Shown here one piece after another: positions 35,693 to 43,382 of a stretch of DNA of 64,000 nucleotides. The DNA lies in assembly GCF_018141105.1 (NCBI RefSeq), contig NZ_CP054839.1, positions 744,001-808,000 of the forward strand, given 5' to 3'. Position numbers and translations under genes: made by a program. Numbering within the stretch: the first letter of the stretch is position 1; the number at the start of each line of letters is the position of its first letter. This DNA is from Saccharopolyspora erythraea (lineage in GTDB: Bacteria > Actinomycetota > Actinomycetes > Mycobacteriales > Pseudonocardiaceae). Under the pieces are notes generated by a model that saw only the letters and a list, made by a program, of their open reading frames with translations, ran no database searches and was not told where the DNA came from.

Positions 35693-36775
35693 GCCGAAGC
35701 GCACCTCGCGCTGTTCAGCGGTCTCCTCGGCGAAGCCGAGCAGCGCACGCCCCTCCTCCTCCAGTGCGGCTGAGTCCCTCCTGGACAACCGCACCAGGGG
35801 CCGGACGTGCAGGATCGCGGTACTGCCCTGCCTGCTGATCTCCCAGGTTCCGCGCACGAAGCCGTCGAGGAGCACGGTGCCCGGGAACGCCGCGCCGTTC
35901 GTGCCGAACAGCAGCTTGCGGTGCCGCTCGGTCATGATCCGGGTTCGGTCGGCGTGGGAAAGCAGCACGTTGTCGAAGGGCGGCAGGAAGCGCGGCGGCG
36001 CAGGTACGTCCGGTTCGGGCCGGGGCGCGTCGGGCAGGTCGAACAGCTCGCGCCCGTGCTCGTCGCGGAACACCCGCAGGCCCAGACCGCGCACGAGCTC
36101 CCGCAGCCCGATCAGACCGGACCACGTCTGCACGTCGGCGACGGTCGCGGGCCCGAAAGCGGCCAGGTAGCGGCGGACGACGTCCTCCAGCGACGGCACC
36201 GGGTCGAGCTGCCTGCCGAGCCAGTTCTCGGCGGTGGCGTAGGTCGGCTGCCCGGTCTTGCCCCAGATCGCCCTCGGCGGGATCTGCACCAGCGGTAGCA
36301 GGCTGCGCACCGCGTAGCCGAGGCGCGCGGGGTCCTCCTGCGGCCACCTCTCGGTCAGCAGCGGCCGGAGCTGCGCGATGGTGCGCGGCTTCTCGTCGAG
36401 CAGCTTGCGCCCGTAGGCCGCGATCTCGCGGTGCTCCACTCCGACCGGGTGGTTGCGCGCGAGGTCGCGGTCGATCGGCGGCTGCATGAGCGGACGCAGG
36501 GTGAGGCAGTCTTCGGCGGTGACCAGGTGCACCGTGCTGCGCATCAGCACGATGCGCACGAGGCTGCGGTCGAGCAGGCGTTGCGCGAGGTCGTCGGGGA
36601 CGAAACCGTCGAGCCGCGTCCAGAGCCCGTAGTACGGCGGCATGGGCATCTGCGCCTGCATGCCGACCAGGTGCTCGACGGCTTCGACAGGTGTGCGCGT
36701 CGAGCGTTCGAGCAGGAGTTGCCGGTGCAGCGTGGCCCGGTTGAGGTCGCGTGCCGAGAGAACGTCGACTGCCAT
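35681..36775 (-). CDS. Winged-helix DNA-binding protein, AlkZ/HTH_42 glycosylase superfamily
   Basis: Protein of 364 aa of the HTH_42/AlkZ (YcaQ-like) superfamily of DNA glycosylases built from tandem winged helices. The catalytic-type Q-x-Q motif is present as Q40-A-Q42 in VGMQAQMPMPPYYGLW. Further family segments are VRIVLMRSTVHLVTAEDCL, RAIWGKTGQPTYATAENWLG and the late PPFDNVLLSHADRTRIM. Members excise crosslinked or alkylated bases; the AlkX/AlkZ-like branch is often of unproven substrate. Start ATG 36775. Confidence 0.85.
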   Translation of the reverse strand: MAVDVLSARDLNRATLHRQLLLERSTRTPVEAVEHLVGMQAQMPMPPYYGLWTRLDGFVPDDLAQRLLDRSLVRIVLMRSTVHLVTAEDCLTLRPLMQPPIDRDLARNHPVGVEHREIAAYGRKLLDEKPRTIAQLRPLLTERWPQEDPARLGYAVRSLLPLVQIPPRAIWGKTGQPTYATAENWLGRQLDPVPSLEDVVRRYLAAFGPATVADVQTWSGLIGLRELVRGLGLRVFRDEHGRELFDLPDAPRPEPDVPAPPRFLPPFDNVLLSHADRTRIMTERHRKLLFGTNGAAFPGTVLLDGFVRGTWEISRQGSTAILHVRPLVRLSRRDSAALEEEGRALLGFAEETAEQREVRFGAAD

Positions 36776-36814
36776 GGACCAAGGTTACGGATCCGGCCCG
36801 TCAGCCGCCGGTGC

Positions 36815-37159
36815 TCAGCGCGCGGCCTCGCGCAGCACGAGGTCGAGGAAACCGGGGAACCGGCGGTCCAGCTCGTCGCGCCGCAGGGTGTTGAGCCTGC
36901 GGGTGCCGTCGTCTCGCTGGCGGATCAGCCCGGACTCCCGCAGCACCCGGAAATGCCTGCTCAGCGCCGACTTCGCGACCGGGAGGTCGAAGGTGCCGCA
37001 CGCCACCTCGGTCCGCCGGTCCAGGGTGCGCACGATGCTCAGCCGCACCGGGTCGCACAGGGCGCTCAGCACCGCGAAGAAGTCGATCTCGGACTCATCC
37101 GGATGGAGCAGCGGGGAGGCGGTGCGGCTGGCCACGCGCACAGTATGCGGCACCGCCAT
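36815..37159 (-). CDS. ArsR-family regulator (adjacent to Gfo/Idh/MocA gene)
   Basis: Winged-helix repressor of 114 aa: DFFAVLSALCDPVRLSIVRTL, the recognition region VAKSALSRHFRVLRESGLIRQRDDG and a wing ending in TRRLNTLRRDELDRRFPG. No obvious metal-binding Cys cluster is present (only the ALCDP and VACGT cysteines), so it may respond to an organic ligand. ATG 37159 is preferred to a longer reading. It is divergently transcribed from the oxidoreductase at 37249 across a region with one perfect and one weaker palindrome, the former presumably its operator for that gene and the latter overlapping its own start codon. Confidence 0.9.
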   Translation of the reverse strand: MAVPHTVRVASRTASPLLHPDESEIDFFAVLSALCDPVRLSIVRTLDRRTEVACGTFDLPVAKSALSRHFRVLRESGLIRQRDDGTRRLNTLRRDELDRRFPGFLDLVLREAAR

Positions 37160-37178
37160 GTTCGCATCAATGTGAACA
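37159..37178. promoter_or_regulatory. Weak ArsR half-site pair over the regulator's start codon
   Basis: TGTTC (37159-37163) and GAACA (37174-37178) form a 5-bp-arm dyad with the same TGTTCGC/GAACA words as the perfect operator 5 bp downstream. It overlaps the start codon of the ArsR gene, consistent with autoregulation. Confidence 0.5.
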
Positions 37179-37182
37179 AAGA

Positions 37183-37206
37183 CATGTTCGCGGAGGCGCG
37201 AACATG
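37183..37206. promoter_or_regulatory. Perfect palindromic ArsR operator
   Basis: CATGTTCGCG (37183-37192) and CGCGAACATG (37197-37206) are exact reverse complements around gagg, 42 bp upstream of the Gfo/Idh/MocA start and 24 bp upstream of the ArsR start. Length, symmetry and place fit a dimeric winged-helix repressor site. Confidence 0.8.
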
Positions 37207-37248
37207 GCATAGGTTGACGGCACTGGTCATCCCGTGGAAGGACTTCCC

Positions 37249-38325
37249 ATGACGTCGAAGATCGGTGTCGGCATCGTCGGGCTCAGCGTCAACGGCGGTT
37301 GGGCGGCCCGCGCGCACGTCCCCGCGCTGGCCGCGCTCGACGGCTACGAGCTCCGCGCACTGGCGGCGAGCGGCCCGGAGTCGGCCAGGGCCGCCGGTGA
37401 GCACTTCGGCGTGGCGCACGGCAGCGTCGACGACCTCGTCGCCCGCGACGACGTCGACCTCGTGGTGGTGACGGTCAAGGTGCCGCATCACCGCGAGCTG
37501 GTGATGGCCGCGCTGGAGGCGGGCAAGTCGGTGCTCAGCGAATGGCCGCTGGGCAACGGGCTCGCCGAGGCCGAGGAGATGGCCGCCGCCGCCGAGTCCC
37601 GGGGACTGCGCGGGTTCGTCGGGCTCCAGGCGCGTTCGGCGGCACCCGTCCGCTACCTGCGTGACCTGATCGCCGACGGCTACGTGGGCGAGGTGCTGTC
37701 CACCAGCATGATCGCGTCGGGCGGTCGCTGGGGCGCCACCTTCGAGCCGCGCGGCGAGTACCTGCTCGACCCCGGCAACGGCGCCACGATGCTCACCATC
37801 CCGTTCGGCCACACCGTCGACGCCCTCGCGATGGTGCTGGGGGAGTTCACCGAGGTCAGCTCGACCATCGCGACGCGCAGGGCGCAGGTGCGCGAGGAGG
37901 GGACCGGGCGGCTCGCCCCGATGACGGCCGAGGACCAGCTCGTCGTCTCGGGAGCGCTGGAAGGCGGGGCGGTCGCGTCGGTCCACTACCGCGGCGGCAT
38001 GCCGCGCGGCACCGGCTTCCACTGGGAGATCAACGGGACCGAAGGCGACCTGGTGGTCACCGGCGAGAACGGTCACCTCCAGTTCGGTCAGGTGACGCTG
38101 CGCGGCGCGCGGGGCGGCGACGAGGGACTTGCCGAACTGGCGGTTCCGGCTGAGTACGACCTCGTGCCCGGTGTCGCGCGCACCGAGACGGCTCACGCGG
38201 TCGCGCACGCGTACGTGCAGATCCGCGATGACATCGAGAACGGCACGAACACCGCGCCCGACTTCACCCACGCCGTGCACCGGCACCGCGAGCTCGACCG
38301 GATCCGCCGCGCGGCTCGGAGCTGA
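37249..38325 (+). CDS. Gfo/Idh/MocA-family oxidoreductase
   Basis: NAD(P)-dependent oxidoreductase, 358 aa. The Rossmann start is VGIVGLSVNGGWAARAHVPAL, followed by the family's DDVDLVVVTVKVPHHRELVMAALEAGKSVLSEWPLG (E-W-P in place of the frequent E-K-P, as in the Gal80-like branch) and a C-terminal beta-sheet domain (EINGTEGDLVVTGENGHLQFG). The E-W-P variant makes a regulatory or altered role conceivable. GGAAGG lies upstream of ATG 37249. Controlled by the adjacent ArsR operator; followed by an HpaI-like aldolase 53 bp later. Confidence 0.9.
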   Translation: MTSKIGVGIVGLSVNGGWAARAHVPALAALDGYELRALAASGPESARAAGEHFGVAHGSVDDLVARDDVDLVVVTVKVPHHRELVMAALEAGKSVLSEWPLGNGLAEAEEMAAAAESRGLRGFVGLQARSAAPVRYLRDLIADGYVGEVLSTSMIASGGRWGATFEPRGEYLLDPGNGATMLTIPFGHTVDALAMVLGEFTEVSSTIATRRAQVREEGTGRLAPMTAEDQLVVSGALEGGAVASVHYRGGMPRGTGFHWEINGTEGDLVVTGENGHLQFGQVTLRGARGGDEGLAELAVPAEYDLVPGVARTETAHAVAHAYVQIRDDIENGTNTAPDFTHAVHRHRELDRIRRAARS

Positions 38326-38378
38326 CCGCCCGCCGGCGTGGTATGCAGTCATGGCCGGCGTCACCACGGGAGGCCACG

Positions 38379-39131
38379 ATGCGGCGCGAACTGCTGGAAT
38401 CCGGCCGGACCACGCACGGCGGCTGGTGCTGCCTGCCCGGACCGATCACGGCCGAGGTGATGGGCCGGGCGGGCTTCGACTGGGTGTGCGTGGACACCCA
38501 GCACGGGCTGATCGGCTACGACGTCCTCCCGTCGATGTTGCAGGCGCTGGCGCTCACCGGCACGCCTGCGCTGGTGCGCGTGCCGTGGAACCAGCCCGCC
38601 GACATCATGCGCGCCCTCGACGCCGGGGCCTCCGGCGTGATCGTGCCGATGGTGCAGTCGGCGCGGGAGGCCGAGCAGGCCGTCCGCGCCTGCCGCTACC
38701 CGCCGCAGGGCGAGCGCAGCTTCGGGCCGATGGCACCGCTGATGCGCGACCGCGAGTTCAGCACCGCCAAGGCGAACGACGAAGTGCTGTGCGCGGTGCA
38801 GATCGAGACGAGGTCCACACTGGACGAGCTGGACTCGGTCCTGTCGGTGCCCGGAGTGGACGTCGCCTACGTCGGCCCGGCCGACCTCGGCATCTCGCTC
38901 GGGGTGGCGCCGACGCTCGACGTCGTCGAGCCCGAGCACCTGGCGGCCGTCGAGCGGGTGCTGGCGGCCTGCCAGGAGCACGACGTCATCCCAGGTATCC
39001 ACTGCGCCGACCCGCGAGGGGCCCGGCGGTGGCGTGACATGGGGTTCCGGCTGCTCGCCGTGGCCACCGACATCCGGCTGCTGGAGCACTCCGCGGCCGA
39101 GGCGGTGGCGGGGGCCGGGCGACCCCGCTGA
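38379..39131 (+). CDS. HpcH/HpaI-family aldolase
   Basis: Class II pyruvate aldolase-like enzyme of the HpcH/HpaI family, 250 aa TIM barrel. Signatures: GFDWVCVDTQHGLIGYDVLPSMLQAL, RVPWNQPADIMRALDAGASGVIVPMV, the metal-binding Glu in AVQIETRSTLDEL and the Asp of VAYVGPADLGISLG. It cleaves or forms hydroxy-keto acids. GGGAGG lies 6 nt before ATG 38379. Likely transcribed with the Gfo/Idh/MocA gene, suggesting an oxidoreductase-aldolase sugar-acid pathway, though no substrate can be read. Confidence 0.92.
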   Translation: MRRELLESGRTTHGGWCCLPGPITAEVMGRAGFDWVCVDTQHGLIGYDVLPSMLQALALTGTPALVRVPWNQPADIMRALDAGASGVIVPMVQSAREAEQAVRACRYPPQGERSFGPMAPLMRDREFSTAKANDEVLCAVQIETRSTLDELDSVLSVPGVDVAYVGPADLGISLGVAPTLDVVEPEHLAAVERVLAACQEHDVIPGIHCADPRGARRWRDMGFRLLAVATDIRLLEHSAAEAVAGAGRPR

Positions 39132-39156
39132 GTGCCCGGCAGGCACACTCGGCGGC

Positions 39157-39900
39157 GTGAGCGGAACGGTTCTGGTCCTGGGCGGCCGCAGTGAGATCGG
39201 CCTCGCCGTCGCCGAACGCCTGGTGAAGCGGGGCAACGACACGGTCGTGCTGGCGGCGCGGCGCAGCGGTGAGCTGGCCGAGGAGGAGGAGCGCCTGCGG
39301 CAGGCCGGTGCCACGACCGTCGCACGAGTCGAGTTCGACGCCGACGACGTCGAGGGCCACGGGCCGCTGCTGGAAGCGGTGGCGGCCGAGCACGGCCGCA
39401 TCGACGTGGTGGTCACGGCGTTCGGCATCCTCGGCGACCAGGAGCGCGCCGAGCGCGACGCCGCGCACTCCGTCCAGGTCGTGCACACCGACTACGTGGC
39501 GCACGTCAGCGTGCTGACCCACATCGCGAACCTGCTGCGGGAGCAGGGCGGCGGCAGCGTGGTGGTCTACTCCTCGGTGGCCGGCGTGCGGGTGCGCCGC
39601 GCCAACTACGTCTACGGCTCGGCCAAGGCCGGGCTCGACGGGTTCGCCAGCGGGCTGGCAGACGCGCTGCACGGCAGCGGGGCGCACCTGCTGGTGGTGC
39701 GGCCCGGGTTCGTCATCGGGCGGATGACGACCGGCATGAGCCCGGCGCCGTGGTCGAGCACGCCGGACCAGGTCGCCGACGCGACCGTCAAGGCGCTGGC
39801 ACGGCGCCGCCGGGTGGTGTGGGTGCCGCCGGTGCTGCGGCTGGTGTTCGCGGTGATGCGCCTGCTGCCGCAGCCGATCTGGCGCCGCATGCCCCGCTGA
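39157..39900 (+). CDS. Short-chain dehydrogenase, DprE2-like
   Basis: SDR of 247 aa. Cofactor loop VLVLGGRSEIGLAVAERL, catalytic Ser in VYSSVAGVRVRRANYVYGSAKAG with Y-x-x-x-K, and a hydrophobic C-terminal helix (VLRLVFAVMRLLPQPIWRRMP). The S-E-I-G-L-A loop and the tail resemble DprE2, the reductase in decaprenylphosphoryl-arabinose synthesis, but true DprE2 is normally encoded beside DprE1, which is absent here. GTG 39157 starts exactly at the Rossmann strand. Ends 9 bp from a convergent regulator. Confidence 0.85.
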   Translation: MSGTVLVLGGRSEIGLAVAERLVKRGNDTVVLAARRSGELAEEEERLRQAGATTVARVEFDADDVEGHGPLLEAVAAEHGRIDVVVTAFGILGDQERAERDAAHSVQVVHTDYVAHVSVLTHIANLLREQGGGSVVVYSSVAGVRVRRANYVYGSAKAGLDGFASGLADALHGSGAHLLVVRPGFVIGRMTTGMSPAPWSSTPDQVADATVKALARRRRVVWVPPVLRLVFAVMRLLPQPIWRRMPR

Positions 39901-39909
39901 GCCTCCCGT

Positions 39910-40605
39910 CTACAGGTCGGTGATCCCGAGCAGTTCGCGCAGCGCGTCCTCACCGCCGGGGGTCACGCGCACCGCTCGGTTGGAGCCGATGCGCTTGACC
40001 CAGCCGTTGGAAATGAACCGCTCGCAGAGCCGGGCGCCCGCCGCGCCGCCGAGGTGCGAGCGCCGCTCGGTCCAGTCGAGGCAACTGCGCGCGAGGGGGC
40101 GCCGGGTGCGGCGCAGCTCGGACTCCTCCACGCCGATCGAGGCGAACCAGGCGATGCCGGCCCCGGTCAGGGCGAACCCGCCGGAGGTGTCCAGCCGCCC
40201 GGACTCCGCCATCGCGTCGGTGATCCGCACGCCGAGGCGTCCCGCGAGGTGGTCGTAGCAGGTCCGACCACGGGCCAGCGCGGCCGAGGTCGTCGCGGCC
40301 CGCAGGCTGCGGGGCTCCTCGCGGACCGGGCTCAGGTATGCGACGAAGCCTTCCACCAGCTCGGCGGCCTGCGCGTCGGCGAGCTGGACGTAGCGGTGGC
40401 GGCCCTGCCGCCGCTCGACGAGCAGCCCGGACTCGACCAGGCGGCTCAGGTGCTCGCTGGTGGTGGAGAGCGCCACGCGGGCGTGCGCGGCGAGCTCGCT
40501 CGCGGTCCACGCCCTGCCGTCGAGCAGCGCGAGGCAGAACGCGGCGCGCGTGCTGTCGGCGAGCAGGCCCGCGAGGTCGGCGACCCGCTGGGCGGTGGAT
40601 GGCAT
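39910..40605 (-). CDS. ArsR-type winged-helix regulator (leaderless)
   Basis: Regulator of 231 aa, twice the usual ArsR size. Residues 1-90 are the winged helix (VADLAGLLADSTRAAFCLALLDGRAWTASELAAHARVALSTTSEHLSRLVESGLLVERRQGRHRYV); the second half looks like a ligand-binding region (GRTCYDHLAGRLGVRITDAM… GIAWFASIGVEE… CLDWTERRSHLGGAAGARLCERF… ). No Shine-Dalgarno precedes ATG 40605; a CAGAAT -10-like hexamer ends 6 nt upstream, so the mRNA is probably leaderless. A 26-bp palindrome spans the -35 area and is repeated before the gene at 43383, so it very likely binds both and represses itself. Confidence 0.88.
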   Translation of the reverse strand: MPSTAQRVADLAGLLADSTRAAFCLALLDGRAWTASELAAHARVALSTTSEHLSRLVESGLLVERRQGRHRYVQLADAQAAELVEGFVAYLSPVREEPRSLRAATTSAALARGRTCYDHLAGRLGVRITDAMAESGRLDTSGGFALTGAGIAWFASIGVEESELRRTRRPLARSCLDWTERRSHLGGAAGARLCERFISNGWVKRIGSNRAVRVTPGGEDALRELLGITDL

Positions 40606-40624
40606 GGGCCCATTCTGCGCCCGC

Positions 40625-40650
40625 GACGCTTCGGTGGCCGCCGAAGCATC
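40625..40650. promoter_or_regulatory. Operator of the ArsR-type gene at 40605, copy 1
   Basis: Read leftward: GATGCTTCGG-cggcca-CCGAAGCGTC, 19 nt before the ATG of the regulator. The second copy, at 43338-43363, differs at only a few bases and has the same distance to its ATG. Confidence 0.85.
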
Positions 40651-40678
40651 GGTGCGAGGCCGCAAGCCTGCGAGCAGG

Positions 40679-41662
40679 TCAGCACAGGGGGATGCCCAGC
40701 GGCGGTGCCTCGCCGGTCACCTTCGGCAGGTCGGTGTAGAGGTCCGGGATCCAGTAGCCGTCGCTGAGCCTGTTCCAGACCGGCGAGGACTGCCCGGAGG
40801 TCGGGTCCGAGACCACGCGCCGGTGCCGGGCCTGGCAGACGATGGAGACAGCGGTGCCCTCGTGGTACGTGGCCTTGTCGGTGTCGCCGGGGACGTCGGG
40901 GGTCCGGAAGCGGAACACGCCGAGGTGCTGCTGGTGCTGGGCCGACCACGTCCCGACGATGTTGGCGCGCCAGACCACGGTCTGCGGCCGCAACCACAGC
41001 AGCGAGGCCCACACCGCCGCGGCGACGGCGGCAACGCCGACCGCGGTCGCGAGGACCAGCACGATCGGGCGGCGGAACCTGCGCGCCGGGCGCGCGTCGG
41101 AGACGTCCTGCTGGTCGGGGGATGGCTCGGGTGCGGCTGCGTCGGGCTGCTCGGTGAGGGCAGCGACGCGCTCATCGGAGGATGGCTCGGGTGGAGCCGC
41201 GTTGGGCTGTTCGGTGGAGGCCGTGGCAGGGTCAGTTGCGTTGGGCTGCCCGGAGGAGGCTACGACGGGCTGTTCGGCGGATCGCTCCGGTGAACTGGTG
41301 CCGGAAGATGTTGGTGCGGTCGCAGTGGATTCGTCCAACTGGTCGGCTTGGCTGCGGGCTGGTCGCCGCTGCTGCTGGTAGGCCTTGCGCGCCTGCTGGT
41401 AGAGCAGGTGCAGTTCGTCCGACCGGACGTCGACGGGCGTCCCGCGCCGGTTCGCCAGGTCGATGAGCTTGGACGCCAGCAGCCACGCCTCGTCCACGAC
41501 GCGCTCGCCGCTGAGGTAGCGCGACAGCGTCGACGGCGACCACGGCACGTGCTCGGAAAGCTGGCGCAGCGACAGCCCGGTCGCCTCGGCGAGTTCCTGG
41601 AGCCGCCCCGACCACCGCCCGATGTCGGGGTGCCGCTGTTCCAAGCGTGGATCGACTGCCAC
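40679..41662 (-). CDS. Membrane protein with N-terminal XRE-type helix-turn-helix
   Basis: Protein of 327 aa. Residues about 12-60 are a DNA-binding helix-turn-helix (LQELAEATGLSLRQLSEHVPWSPSTLSRYLSGERVV). A Gln-rich helix, then a 100-residue low-complexity segment with recurring EQP-(N/D)-A motifs leads to one membrane helix (about 205-227: RRPIVLVLATAVGVAAVAAAVW). The extracellular C-terminus (VVWRANIVGTWSAQHQQHLGVF… GYWIPDLYTDLP) resembles a small ligand-binding or SH3-like domain. This RodZ-like layout is typical of actinomycete developmental or cell-wall sensors. GTG 41662 has GGGGACG upstream. Confidence 0.8.
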   Translation of the reverse strand: MAVDPRLEQRHPDIGRWSGRLQELAEATGLSLRQLSEHVPWSPSTLSRYLSGERVVDEAWLLASKLIDLANRRGTPVDVRSDELHLLYQQARKAYQQQRRPARSQADQLDESTATAPTSSGTSSPERSAEQPVVASSGQPNATDPATASTEQPNAAPPEPSSDERVAALTEQPDAAAPEPSPDQQDVSDARPARRFRRPIVLVLATAVGVAAVAAAVWASLLWLRPQTVVWRANIVGTWSAQHQQHLGVFRFRTPDVPGDTDKATYHEGTAVSIVCQARHRRVVSDPTSGQSSPVWNRLSDGYWIPDLYTDLPKVTGEAPPLGIPLC

Positions 41663-41985
41663 CGCACCGTCCCCTGCCGTGTTCCCGGGAACACGTGTCT
41701 CCGCAGGACAACGGCCGTCTGTGTTCCCGATGTGTGCCCGATGCGCCGCCCAGGCTAGCGGGACCGCCCAGGGCTGGAAAGACTGCTGATCACCGGCTGG
41801 GGGCGGTATCGCCGGGCACGTCGACCGGCACCGTCGGCCTCCGAACGCGGCGAGAGCGGCGCTCACCTGCACCGGGCGTCCTCTTAGGACTTCGGATGCC
41901 GAGGCCGTCGGGGGTCGATCCCGGACGCAGGTTTCAACTCCCGTTCACCGGCCGCTATCCGCAACCACATGACAGGAGAGCAGGC

Positions 41986-42540
41986 ATGAACCGCAAGTCG
42001 ACGGCATGGGCGGTGGCGCTCGCGGTCACCGCGTCCGCCTTCGCGGCGACTCCCGCCGTGGCCTCCGGGAGCACGGCGGCAGCGGCACCCTCCAGGGCCG
42101 AGCTGGCCAAGCAGGTCCTGGCCGACAACGGCATCACGTTGCTCGACAGCCACGTCGGTGGCCAGAACGACCCGGAGTCCACCGCGCAGCGCAACATCAA
42201 GGACACCTCGCAGGGCAACGCCGCGCGCACCAGCCCGTGGAGCGACGTCGGGGTCACCAAGGTCCAGCTGTCCACGGCGATGCTGCAGGGAATGGTCTCC
42301 ATCGGCAAGGACCACGGATACCGGGTCACCACCGTCGCGGGCGGCGACCACAGCTCGACCTCCTACCACTACAAGGGCACCGCGTTCGACGTCGACCAGA
42401 TCGACGGCCAGGCCGTCAACGCGAGCAACCCGAAGGTGGCGAAGATCAAGTCCGCGTGCAAGTCGGCCGGTGCGGTCGAGATCCTCGGGCCCGGCGACGC
42501 CGGACACGACACCCACGTCCACTGCGCCTGGAACTCCTGA
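41986..42540 (+). CDS. Secreted M15-like peptidoglycan peptidase
   Basis: Exported protein of 184 aa with a signal peptide (1-27, cleavage near AVA). The C-terminal half resembles M15 D-Ala-D-Ala carboxypeptidases/endolysins: the zinc motif GDHSSTSYHYKGTAFDVD (His128, Asp135) and the closing HDTHVHCAW (His177/His179). Such enzymes trim stem peptides of peptidoglycan. A GH25 muramidase gene follows after 16 bp, and a strong terminator ends the pair, so it works as a two-enzyme wall-lysis unit. Confidence 0.82.
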   Translation: MNRKSTAWAVALAVTASAFAATPAVASGSTAAAAPSRAELAKQVLADNGITLLDSHVGGQNDPESTAQRNIKDTSQGNAARTSPWSDVGVTKVQLSTAMLQGMVSIGKDHGYRVTTVAGGDHSSTSYHYKGTAFDVDQIDGQAVNASNPKVAKIKSACKSAGAVEILGPGDAGHDTHVHCAWNS

Positions 42541-42556
42541 CCCGGAAAGGGCCGAC

Positions 42557-43282
42557 ATGAACCTCCGCAAAAAACTGCTGGTCGTCCTCGCCTCCTCCGC
42601 CGCGCTGCTCGCCTCCGTCCCGGGTGCCGCGAACGCCGGCTCCGCGGCCGCCGACTCGCTCGGCATCGACGTCTCCAACCACAACGGCAAGGTCGACTTC
42701 GGCAAGGTGAAGGCCGACGGGCGCGACTTCGCGTTCGTGCTGGCCACCGACGGTGAGTCCTTCACCAGCGACCAGTTCGACAGCCAGTACGGCGGTGCGG
42801 GCAAGGCGGGCGTCTACCGCGCCGGGTACCACTTCGCGCGGCCGGACGGGTCGGCGGGCAAGCAGGCGGACCGCTTCCTCAAGACCGTCGGCTACACCAA
42901 CGACGGCAAGTCGATGCCTCCGGTGCTGGACATGGAGGCCAACCCCAACGGCGCCACCTGCTACGGCCTCGACGCCGCGCAGATGAAGGAGTGGATCAAG
43001 ACCTTCGTCGGCCGGGTCAAGGAGCAGACCGGGCGCGAGGCCATCATCTACACCAGCCCGGGCTTCTGGCAGGAGTGCACCGGCAACAGCGAGGCGTTCA
43101 AGAACAACCCGCTGTGGATCGCCGAGTGGGGCGTGGACAAGCCGAGCAAGATCGGCGGCTGGCCGGCGCACACCTTCTGGCAGTACAGCGACTCCGGCAA
43201 GGTGAACGGGGTCGACGGTCCCGTCGACGTCAACCGCTTCAACGGCGGTGCCGCCGAGCTGGAGAAGTTCGTCAAGGGCTGA
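42557..43282 (+). CDS. Secreted GH25 lysozyme
   Basis: Extracellular muramidase of 241 aa. Signal peptide 1-27 (NLRKKLLVVLASSAALLASVPGAANA), then the GH25 barrel: LGIDVSNHNGKVDF, the YRAGYHFARPDGSAGKQADRF strand, the acidic pair in PPVLDMEANPNG and the FWQYSDSGKVNGVDGPVDVNRF end. GGAAAGG precedes the ATG. It forms an operon with the preceding M15-like enzyme and lacks a LysM or other wall-binding domain, unlike the GH25 at 12372. Confidence 0.94.
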   Translation: MNLRKKLLVVLASSAALLASVPGAANAGSAAADSLGIDVSNHNGKVDFGKVKADGRDFAFVLATDGESFTSDQFDSQYGGAGKAGVYRAGYHFARPDGSAGKQADRFLKTVGYTNDGKSMPPVLDMEANPNGATCYGLDAAQMKEWIKTFVGRVKEQTGREAIIYTSPGFWQECTGNSEAFKNNPLWIAEWGVDKPSKIGGWPAHTFWQYSDSGKVNGVDGPVDVNRFNGGAAELEKFVKG

Positions 43283-43295
43283 TCGACGATTCCTG

Positions 43296-43331
43296 AGCTG
43301 GAGCGGAGGCCGTTCGGCTTCCGCTCCAGCT
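43296..43331 (+). terminator. Strong terminator after the lytic-enzyme pair
   Basis: AGCTGGAGCGGAGGCC pairs with GGCTTCCGCTCCAGCT (16 bp, one G-U) around GTTC, followed by TTTC, 13 bp past the lysozyme stop. It ends immediately upstream of the operator copy 2. Confidence 0.92.
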
Positions 43332-43337
43332 TTCGGC

Positions 43338-43363
43338 GATGCTTCGGCGTGCACCGAAGCGAC
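43338..43363. promoter_or_regulatory. Operator of the ArsR-type regulator, copy 2
   Basis: GATGCTTCGG-cgtgca-CCGAAGCGAC: same palindrome as at 40625-40650, with the shared CGCGGGC downstream. TACGGT at 43371-43376 fits a -10 box ending 6 nt before ATG, so the site covers the -35 region and the transcript should start at the ATG. Confidence 0.85.
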
Positions 43364-43382
43364 GCGGGCCTACGGTCGGGGC

